Notes under the pieces: model-generated
Told to the model about the DNA's origin: nothing
What the model saw: only the letters and a program-made list of their open reading frames with translations
Databases searched by the model: none
NCBI GenBank assembly: GCA_038030265.1
Contig: CM075942.1
Span: 63,616,926-63,680,925, forward strand
Direction: 5' to 3'
Origin: Corythucha ciliata
Taxonomy: Eukaryota; Arthropoda; Insecta; Hemiptera; Tingidae
Length of the DNA stretch: 64,000 nucleotides
Shown here: in pieces, positions 55,870 to 64,000 of the stretch
Layout of the letters: every line of letters starts with the position of its first letter
How positions within the stretch are numbered: the stretch's first letter is position 1
Made by a program: the position numbers and the translations under genes

Positions 55870-57450
55870 GTTAGCCGTGATTTGGGGCTTTTTCTTTATT
55901 TAAGCAGCCAAATTATAGCTTTTTCACAATTTCGGTCATGAAATTGAATCGATAAACCTCGAATTAGAGCAACGAGTTAGGTTTTTGTATTGTTGTTGTT
56001 TTTTTCAGCTGCGAATGAGCGTATTTCTCTATTTAAACCAAAGGAATCATCGCTTTATCTCCGTTTTGCCACAAAACGTTTTTTATTTATTTTATTTTAG
56101 CCGGGAACTGGTTTTATTTTTAATTTTAGCCGCAAATTGGCGCATTTTCAATCATCTAGCCATGAATTGGCGTTTTTTCTCATCGACAGTCACGAATACT
56201 TGCCTCCGGAGACCATTAGTTAGCATTTACTCTATATACTTTTGTCACGAATTAGCGTCTTTGTCAAGCCAAGCAGGGAATTAGCGATTATTCTCAATTT
56301 TACCCGCGGAATAGCGGCTCTCTTTTCTCTGTTTTAATATAAATAAATATTATATTTTTTGTAAGAACTCAGACGGGACACCCTCCCACCAATCGAGCAC
56401 AACACTTTGCTCTTAGCGACGGCTCCTAATAAAACGCACTGGTTCAATAATTTCAACAAAATTAAGTTAACCACAGTATAAATAGCGTTTTCCATTTGCA
56501 CAAAATTGTGCGCTGGGGCAGCTCATGGGAGTGCCGGGCTTAGACATATTTGACTTCCCCCGGGCGAATCTTTCGCCAAAACCGCCGTGAAATTGTCTCC
56601 AGCAGCCGCAAATTAGCGTTTTTCCCCCACACATCTTCACTTGCTCCTCAATTTCATCGTTGAATTAGCGAGTTGTCTCCATTGAGTGAATTAGCTAGTT
56701 TTTTCTGATTTGCGCTGCTAATGACCTATTTCACCCGTGAATTAGCGCTATCTTTTCTAATTTTTGCGACGAAGTTGCCTCCAGAAACCGCGACTTGCCA
56801 TTTACTCAATTTGTTTCTCTGAATTAGCAAATGTTTTCAATTTAACCGCTCCATAAATAGCAATGTCTCTTGATTTTAGCCATGAATTAGCGTTTTAACA
56901 AAATGTTCGCCTCCTAGGGAGCCGTGAGTGAGAGTTTTGTTTTCCAATTTTCGCCACAAATTAACGCTTTTTCTGAATTTTATCCGCGAATTTTAGCGCA
57001 TTTTCCTCACTCAGCCGTGGATTAGCAATTTCGTTCACTTTTAGCCATGAAGTTATACCTCCAGAAGCCGCAAATGGACGTTTTTCTCCATTTTAACCGC
57101 GCGCTTCCTCTCAATTTCATCGGTGAATTAGAGATTTTCCCCCAATGGAAATTAGCGATTTTCTCCTCTTTAGCCGCGAATTCGTGATTTTAGCCGCTAA
57201 AGAGCGATTTTCCCCAATTTTATCCGTGAATTAGCATTTTTTCTTAATTTTCCCCGCGAATTATCGTTTTTTTTCCTTTTATCCATGAATTAGCTCTTTT
57301 TTTTAGATTGAGCCGCGAACAAATTAGCGCTTTTTCTCAAATCCATTGGTCCATTATCCGTGATTTTAGTGCTTTTCATCAATTTTAGCCGTGATCGTGA
57401 AGTAACGTTTTACCTCGCGAATTAGCTATGTATTTTTTTAAAAAATTTTA
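55870..57450 (+). repeat. Family-1 array, higher-order unit A (about 1.58 kb)
   Basis: A long succession of TTTTCTCAATTTTAGCC / GCGAATTAGCG units. Its first part (55875 to about 56262) and its last part (about 56890-57245) are the two halves that appear fused in units B and C. The open frame here (55985-56284) is repeat translation. Confidence 0.75.
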
Positions 57451-58917
57451 TCCGTGATTTGGGGCTTTTTCTTTATTTAAGCAGCCAAATTATAGCTTTT
57501 TCACAATTTCGGTCATGAAATTGAATCGATAAACCTCGAATTAGAGCAACGAGTTAGGTTTTTGTATTGTTGTTGTTTTTTTCAGCTGCGAATGAGCGTA
57601 TTTCTCTATTTAAACCAAAGGAATCATCGCTTTATCTCCGTTTTGCCACAAAACGTTTTTTATTTATTTTATTTTAGCCGGGAACTGGTTTTATTTTTAA
57701 TTTTAGCCGCAAATTGGCGCATTTTCAATCATCTAGCCATGAATTGGCGTTTTTTCTCATCGACAGTCACGAATACTTGCCTCCGGAGACCATTAGTTAG
57801 CATTTACTCTATATACTTTTGTCACGAATTAGCGTTTTAACAAATGTTCGCCTCCTAGGGAGCCGTGAGTGAGAGTTTTGTTTTCCAATTTTCGCCACAA
57901 ATTAACGCTTTTTCTGAATTTTATCCGCGAATTTTAGCGCATTTTCCTCACTCAGCCGTGGATTAGCAATTTCGTTCACTTTTAGCCATGAAGTTATACC
58001 TCCAGAAGCCGCAAATGGACGTTTTTCTCCATTTTAACCGCGCGCTTCCTCTCAATTTCATCGGTGAATTAGAGATTTTCCCCCAATGGAAATTAGCGAT
58101 TTTCTCCACTTTAGCCGCGCATTCGTGATTTTAGCCGCTAAAGAGCGATTTTCCCCAATTTTATCCGTGATTTTAGTGCTTTTCATCAATTTTAGCCGTG
58201 ATTTGGGGCTTTTTCTTTATTTAAGCAGCCAAATTATAGCTTTTTCACAATTTCGGTCATGAAATTGAATCGATAAACCTCGAATTAGAGCAACGAGTTA
58301 GGTTTTTGTATTGTTGTTGTTTTTTTCAGCTGCGAATGAGCGTATTTCTCTATTTAAACCAAAGGAATCATCGCTTTATCTCCGTTTTGCCACAAAACGT
58401 TTTTTATTTATTTTATTTTAGCCGGGAACTGGTTTTATTTTTAATTTTAGCCGCAAATTGGCGCATTTTCAATCATCTAGCCATGAATTGGCGTTTTTTC
58501 TCATCGACAGTCACGAATACTTGCCTCCGGAGACCATTAGTTAGCATTTACTCTATATACTTTTGTCACGAATTAGCGTTTTAACAAATGTTCGCCTCCT
58601 AGGGAGCCGTGAGTGAGAGTTTTGTTTTCCAATTTTCGCCACAAATTAACGCTTTTTCTGAATTTTATCCGCGAATTTTAGCGCATTTTCCTCACTCAGC
58701 CGTGGATTAGCAATTTCGTTCACTTTTAGCCATGAAGTTATACCTCCAGAAGCCGCAAATGGACGTTTTTCTCCATTTTAACCGCGCGCTTCCTCTCAAT
58801 TTCATCGGTGAATTAGAGATTTTCCCCCGATGGAAATTAGCGATTTTCTCCACTTTAGCCGCGCATTCGTGATTTTAGCCGCTAAAGAGCGATTTTCCCC
58901 AATTTTATCCGTGATTT
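57451..58917 (+). repeat. Family-1 higher-order units B and C (744-bp tandem repeat, two copies)
   Basis: CCGTGATTTGGGGC begins at 57452 and 58196 (period 744), and the copies look nearly identical. Compared with unit A, both lack about 630 bp: sequence goes from CACGAATTAGCGT directly to TTTAACAAATGTTCGCC, the two being joined at a shared GAATTAGCGTTT. So B arose by deletion of A through the short repeat and was then tandemly copied. The identical 92-residue frames at 57562 and 58306 are artefacts. Confidence 0.88.
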
Positions 58918-59046
58918 AGCACTTTTTCTCAGTTCCGTCCGTGAAACAGATATTTTCCTCAACAATTTCAGCCGCGAAGTAGACGTCTATCTCAATTTTA
59001 GCCCTGAATTAGCGCTATTTTCAATTTTAGTCTGGATCAAGGTGCT
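58918..59046 (+). repeat. Family-1 array remainder
   Basis: TTTCTCAGTTCCGTCCGTGAAAC, AATTTCAGCCGCGAAG and CAATTTTAGCCCTGAATTAGC units, repeated in similar form at 60575-60700. Confidence 0.6.
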
Positions 59047-59400
59047 ACACTTTCCGAAAATTTCTCCGGGAGTTACCAATTTACTGACGCAGAGCTTTCT
59101 GAACAGATCAGGCACTTAAAATGCCCGGATTGCTCTGAAAATTGACCCCTCAATTGACGCGTGGGTCAATGCACAAACACATAAAATACAATGTATGTGC
59201 CAATTTTCAACGCAATCGGTGAATTTCAAGTGCCTGGTCAGCAGTGAAAACACCCTGGTCAGTGGGGGTTTTCCGGAATTTCCCGGGATACTCTCGACCG
59301 ACCGTGTTGAGTCCCAATTTTCAACGCAATCGGTGAATTTCAAGTGCCTGGTCAGCAGTGAAAACACCCTGGTCAGTGGGGGTTTTCCGGAATTTATATA
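59047..59400 (+). repeat. Non-family-1 block with 114-bp tandem repeat, copy 1
   Basis: It begins ACACTTTCCGAAAATTTCTC and contains TTGACCCCTCAATTGACGCG. CAATTTTCAACGCAATCGGT starts at 59201 and 59315 (period 114), each followed by GTGCCTGGTCAGCAGTGAAA. The block recurs once, without the tandem step, at 60713-61040. Confidence 0.8.
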
Positions 59401-59404
59401 TATT

Positions 59405-60415
59405 TATTTATATCTTTATGGCCGTTTCCTTGTTAGCACGATAACTCTCGTAGAAGTTAATTTAGCGGAACGCGCTTTGGCACAAAAATCAGTAGTCATA
59501 AGACACCGGTCGGTATTGCATTTGGGCCAAATCGGTCAAGGTGGAGGGGGGGAAAATCGGGCTTGAAGTCGTGAAAAAATCACTAAAAATCACCAGTTGA
59601 TTCTAGAAGCATCATATTCGGTACGTATACTCCATGTTAGACTAGCCTTTGATTCCCATTTTATTTTTTTGAAAAAGTCGAGGGGGAGGGGGTGGTGCCC
59701 CCGGGGTGGAAGTAAGTGTGTGGTCTTGTTAGCACGATAACTCTCGTAGAAATTAATTTAGCGGAACGCGCTTATCTAAAAAAATCAGTAGTCATAAGAC
59801 ACCGGTCGGTATTGCATTTGGGCCAAATCGGTCAAGGTGGTGGGGGGAAAAATACGGCTTGAAATGATCAAAAAATCACTACAAGTCACCAGTTGATTCT
59901 AGAAGCATCATATTCAGTACGTATACTCCATGTTAAAGTAGCCTTTGATTCCAATTTTAATTTTTTGAAAAAGTCGAGGGGGAGGGGGTGATGTCCCCGG
60001 GGTGGAAGTAAGTGTGAGGCCTTGTTAGCACGATAACTCTCGTAGAAATTAATTTAGCGGAACGCGCTTTGGCACAAAAATCAGTAGTCATAAGGCCCCG
60101 GTCGGTATTGCATTTGGGCCAAATCGGTCAAGGTGGAGGGGGGAAAACAGGGGTTGAAATGGTAAAAAAATCACAACAAATCACCAGTTGATTCCAGAAG
60201 CATTATATTCGGTATGATGATTCCATTTTGAAACAGCCTTTGATTCCCATTAAGTTCAGCTTAAACAAACCCGGCAGCAAACAGTACGAGGGAGGGTCAA
60301 ACATTAACGAAACAGATGATGGTCTCAACATTACCACCTCTGGGACGGCTTAGGGTATCCGAATACAAAATGAAATGCACTCTTTCCGACCGCCAGCTGC
60401 CGGAGCGAATTTTTT
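59405..60415 (+). repeat. 296-bp satellite-like tandem repeat, about three copies
   Basis: TGTTAGCACGATAACTCTCG begins at 59431, 59727 and 60023 (period 296). Each unit carries TTTAGCGGAACGCGCTT, GGTCGGTATTGCATTTGGGC, a G-rich run and TGATTC(T/C)AGAAGCATCATATTC. The third is incomplete and runs into the same TGCACTCTTTCCGACCGCC tail as at 50624. The units are close but not identical. Confidence 0.85.
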
Positions 60416-60712
60416 TTAGATTGAGCCGCGAACAAATTAGCGCTTTTTCTCAAATCCATTGGTCCATTATCCGTGATTTTAGTGCTTTTCATCAATTTTA
60501 GCCGTGATCGTGAAGTAACGTTTTACCTCGCGAATTAGCTATGTATTTTTTTAAAAAATTTTAGCCGTGATTTAGCACTTTTTCTCAGTTCCGTCCGTGA
60601 AACAGAAATTTTCCTCAACAATTTCAGCCGCGAATTAGACGTCTATCTCAATTTTAGCCCCAAATTAGCGCTATTTTCAATTTTGGTCTGGATCGAGGGG
60701 CTACGAATATTA
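60416..60712 (+). repeat. Duplicated family-1 segment
   Basis: TTTAGATTGAGCCGCGAACA through TATGTATTTTTTTAAAAAATTTTA duplicates 57301-57450, and the following part matches 58910-59040. This shows block shuffling within the locus. Confidence 0.75.
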
Positions 60713-61040
60713 ACACTTTCCAAACTTTTCTCCGGGAGTTACCAATTTACTGACACAGAGCTTTCTGAACAGATCAGGCACTTAAAATGCTCGGATTGCT
60801 CTGAAAATTGACCCCTCAATTGACGCGTGGGTCAATGCACAAACACATAAAATACAATGTATGTGCCAATTTTCAACGCAATCGGTGCATTTTAAGTGCC
60901 TGGTCAGCAGTGAAAACACCCTGGTCAGTGGGGTTTTTCCGGAATTTCCCGAGATACTCTCGACCGACCGTGTTGAGTACCAAATTTTCAGCGCAAACCG
61001 AGCATTTTAATTATGGTCAGTAGAGAAAAATCTGGGTCAG
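60713..61040 (+). repeat. Non-family-1 block, copy 2
   Basis: Corresponds to 59047-59314 with point differences (GGTGCATTTTAAGTGCC for GGTGAATTTCAAGTGCC) and continues into a diverged further unit (TTTTCAGCGCAAACCGAGCA). Confidence 0.75.
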
Positions 61041-61079
61041 TAAATGTAGGCACTCCCCTTTTATCCGCTTACTTGCCAC

Positions 61080-61640
61080 AAGAACTGCACACAAGTGCTT
61101 CAATTTTAGCCGCCCGTGAAGAGGCGTGAATCGTAGCGACCACTTAGTCTGTAGGATAGACAATAAAGTCTGAAAATTAGCGCGCGTTCTCAATTTTCGC
61201 AACAAATTTTTGCCACAAATTGGCGTCTTCCTCACTTTTAACAGCAAATCAGCACTTTTTATCACTTTGAGCTAACAAAAAATTAGCGTTTTTCTTTGTT
61301 TTAGCCCCAAATTATTTTTTTTTCCCCCATTTTTTTTCATTCATTCTGGCCTGGAATAAGAGTTTCTTTTCACTTTAAGCTGTGAATTAGCGCTTTTCCC
61401 CAGTTTTAGCTGCGAATTAGCAGTTTTTTTTTTCACCTATCGCCATAAATTGTCGCTTTTTCGCAATTTATTTCGCAAATAATAAATTGCCCTCAGAAGC
61501 CTCGAATTTGCGTATTTTCTCAATTTTAGCAGGGGATTAGCACTTTTCTCAATTTTAAAGGAATATTATCACTTTTATTAGCGTTTTCATCTCATGAATT
61601 AGCTATCTTTCTCAATTTTAGCCACAAATTGGCGTTTACC
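61080..61640 (+). repeat. Degenerate ~30-bp tandem array, family 1
   Basis: CAATTTTAGCCGCCCGTGAAG, TGTGAATTAGCGCTTTTCCCCAG, TTTTAGCTGCGAATTAGC and similar units up to TTGGCGTTTACC near 61638. Confidence 0.7.
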
Positions 61641-62153
61641 TTGGGCCCGGGTCTCTGTCTGCCCGCTTAGTCCTTACACTTAGGCATTTTAACTGATTAT
61701 ATTACTTATTTGGCGGATTTTTTAACGGGATTAAATTACATTTTGACGGGTTTCCGATGAAATTTCAAGCTTGACTTGACGGGAGAGACAAAATGTCAGT
61801 TACACTGCATAGTAGCGGGAATAGGTGAAGATAATTGGTCGAAGATAACTTCGGTGGATAGTTATTTTGACTTGCCACCGTCACCGCAGTTTTGTGTGAC
61901 CTGAGAAACTCGTGAAATATAATTTCGCCAGTGTTCATTTTTCAGCAGTATCGTTGAACCGAATATTTGAATAATTAAATTCTCGCTCTCTGAACCCCCC
62001 TCCCCCCCGTCCTTACAAACACTAAGTTCATGTTTAAAAGACCTGTGTAGTCCGGAGACCGAATATTTTCCGAGGGGATGATTAGAAAACTTTTTCTGAG
62101 GTTTACAAAACTGTTGGCAGTTTGGACCTGCCTGTGGCGAGTCTGCATAAGGT
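61641..62153. other. No recognisable gene
   Basis: Sequence between the last family-1 array and the outer edge of the BEL/Pao LTR. Minus-strand frames that cross the LTR boundary (62185-61862) have no motif. Confidence 0.4.
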
Positions 62154-62994
62154 TGTTCGTAAACAAATTTTAGTGCATTTTTCATTGGTGAAAAACGCCA
62201 TCATTCTTACAGTTTCAAAGTTTTCAAGAAAAAATATAGAAAGTCGTCAAGTTCACAGAATATTATGGAGCAACATTACTTGTTACATTTCGACAGTCGA
62301 GACCGCGATGTTTCAATCGTCTTAAGAGTAGACCAGCTGATTGGCCCAAAAATACTGTGCGACCTAGAAAATCGACTCACATCTTGATGTGTGCTCACAT
62401 ACAGCGACGGGCCAACCTCCTCGTGTGTCGCTTTATTACCTAGAAAAATCCTATCGCGGCTTTTCTTTGGCCTTTCTTCTAACTAAATTAGTTTTAAAGC
62501 CAAAGAGTTGATTTTGAATTTCTTTAGAATAGGTGTTTTTTATTTATTTACTTTTAATTCCCTAGTGCAACTGCACTTCCGGGCTAGTTCCATAAAATAC
62601 AAAGAAAATGTTCAAAGTTACACACACAAAAAAAAAAATCCAAAATAACTCACGACTCAACGAGTCTGGTGAACGAGTTGTGGCAGTGTGGCTTCGGTGG
62701 GGGCCCCTTAGTTGTTGCTCCGATGAAAAATTCAGGTTCCGAAATCGGCTTGTTTTACTCGAATCAACACGCTCACAACGATACACAAACGATATACAAA
62801 AAAATTGAGAAATGTTCGGTACCAAAAAATAGTTCCCGCGTACTGTCTTTACATAAAACTTCGAACAAAAGTTAAAGGATCAAGCAATCTTGAACTTCTG
62901 TACTGCCACCATGTTTTTACCACCAACGTTCGGTATTCGGGCTCAATCATTTCTTTTGTGCACGTGTTCGCGCCAATCGATTCTTTATCGAACA
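62154..62994 (-). repeat. Probable 3' LTR of a BEL/Pao element on the minus strand (841 bp)
   Basis: Read on the minus strand it starts TGTTCGATAAAGAATCG at 62994 and ends TTTACGAACA at 62154, a 6-bp TGTTCG/CGAACA inverted pair. It is preceded by a 10-G purine tract (63001-63010 on the complement) that fits the polypurine tract, about 230 bp after the integrase stop. A-rich and AATAAA-like sequence occurs inside. The ends are inferred from these features because no second LTR is in the window. Confidence 0.6.
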
Positions 62995-63222
62995 TACTGC
63001 CCCCCCCCCTGAAACGCATGTTTCAGCACAGCTTCAAACAACATAAAAAAACGAACATGGAATTTACAAATAGACTTAATCATATAATAATTAAACTGGG
63101 TAGTTGTTGCTAAGTTAAATAACTAGCAGGACATAAAACTAATAAGAAACTAATTAAAATTGAAATGAGAAAAAAAAAACACAATTTTGAATTACTGAAA
63201 ATATGGTAAAAACCTCAAACAT

Positions 63223-64000
63223 TTATGAGATCGGTAAGGGAGCGACTTTCGTAATTGGTCTGCGAATAACTTTTCCACAGGGGGTTAAAATGTCCTCAAC
63301 GCGCACGACATTGTCTTTTCCCGAGTGACACTTTGAAATAGGACCGCGTGGCCACGATAACGGCGACAAATTGTGTTCCTTTACGAGTACTAATGCTCCT
63401 TCTCGGATGTTCGGGCTTGATTTTGTCCACCTCGAGCGAACTTGTAGCGACGACCGGTATTCGGCGCTCCATCGCTTCCATATGTCGCGTTGCAATTGCA
63501 GTAAAAACTCCCACCGTTTCAATCGTGGCAGATTTTGTTGATCTGAAAAGTCAGGTCCTGGAACAGCCGTTAGAGGGCTAAACACCAAGAAATGTCCGGG
63601 GGTGAGAATGTCGAACTCCTTAGGATCGGTGCTTAGTTGTGTTAATGGTCGTGAATTTAGCATAGCTGCGACCTTTGTAAGAACTGTATACAGTTCTTCA
63701 AACGTGAGGGAAATATTTCCGACGATTTTTAACAAGTTTGTTTTCATCGACTTGACTGTGGCCGCCAAAGTGTGGCGCTGACGGTGGGATAAATCCACCA
63801 ATTGATCTCCTTCGTAGTGGCATAGTCTGCGATGACTTCCTGGACTTAAGAGTTTGATAGGAATTTTTTCAACTCATTGTTTGCTCCCACAAAATGTGTT
63901 CCGTTGTCTGAGTGTATTTCCCTGCACAAACCTCGCCGCGCAACGAATCGGTCGAGTGCATTTAAAAAGGAACGAGTGGACAAAGACGAAACTAGTTCAA
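63223..64000 (-). pseudogene. BEL/Pao (Pao-like) retrotransposon integrase, continues past the window edge
   Basis: On the minus strand from 64000 the integrase core is visible: CREIHSDNGTHFVGANNELK (second catalytic D), then INW and PPSAPHFGG. Where GLWEAGVKSVK should follow, the sequence drops to TVKSMKTNLLK with a frame change, so the glutamate of the DDE triad is missing through a small deletion. From 63801 the frame is open: FEELYTVLTKVAAMLNSRPL, LTPGHFLVFSPL, the DUF5641-like C-terminal domain (RDIWKRWSAEYRSSLQ, GALVLVKEHNLSPLSWPRGP, VVRVEDILTPCGKVIRRPIT) and a stop at 63223. It differs clearly from the other two BEL copies, so it is a separate lineage. Confidence 0.9.

Noticed and set aside
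57562..57840. Three identical 92-99-residue frames (55985, 57562, 58306) that might be a gene family
   Set aside because: They are translations of family-1 repeat copies duplicated as larger DNA blocks; the frame has no domain and follows the repeat.

Overview
The window is a stretch of animal nuclear DNA that is almost entirely mobile elements and degenerate repeats. One short sequence can be tied to a host gene: an exon at 29535-29637 with clean splice sites, encoding the start of a discoidin (F5/8 type C) domain that looks like a discoidin domain receptor (Ddr). BEL/Pao, copia and CR1/Jockey-like retroelements, many small inverted-repeat DNA elements and very large intron-like spaces suggest an arthropod, probably an insect. 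The species cannot be named from sequence alone. There are no rRNA genes, CRISPR arrays, operons or intact transposases.

Layout. 1-2390 has no recognisable gene. 2390-3600 is a GC-rich, coding-looking segment I could not identify. 4605-7700 holds a degenerate ~30-bp repeat array interrupted by a TA-flanked inverted-repeat element carrying a tRNA-like gene (5139-5474), then a 5'-truncated BEL/Pao element with its 3' LTR (5543-7194), then a second array in the opposite orientation. 9955-13015 is a succession of different degenerate tandem repeats. 13128-14300 is a decayed non-LTR retrotransposon. 15700-21802 is bounded by hAT-type inverted termini and a perfect 8-bp target duplication; inside it are a second hAT-like element with its own perfect 8-bp duplication, a 1275-bp tandem duplication and small elements. 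24990-27500 is further repeat arrays.

The Ddr exon lies at 29.5 kb. 30746-33094 is a 2.2-kb inverted-terminus element with smaller ones nested in and abutting it. 34084-36810 (minus strand) is a decayed copia RT/RNase H region split by two insertions. One is a 995-bp segment with a 6-bp duplication and a SWIM/YqaJ-protein-like N-terminus, itself broken by a TTAA-flanked MITE. The other is a 780-bp TA-flanked element with a possible THAP-like finger, itself broken by another MITE. 37892-41853 is a nearly full-length but frameshifted BEL/Pao gag-pol whose integrase has an internal deletion; a second non-LTR RT fragment follows it.

46.2-50.7 kb carries several inverted-repeat structures. The largest has arms of nearly 700 bp around a 764-bp spacer with an exon-like ORF. 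55870-61640 is a complex higher-order satellite made from the same ~30-bp unit plus 296-bp and 114-bp repeats. The window ends inside a third BEL/Pao element on the minus strand (LTR 62154-62994, integrase 63223-64000).

None of the retroelement reading frames is intact, so this reads as a graveyard of nested insertions in intronic or intergenic DNA. The most unusual features are several distinct families of degenerate 22-45-bp repeats that share an AATT(T)CG / GAATTAGCG-like core and occur inside hAT-bounded elements, and the tRNA-carrying inverted-repeat element.
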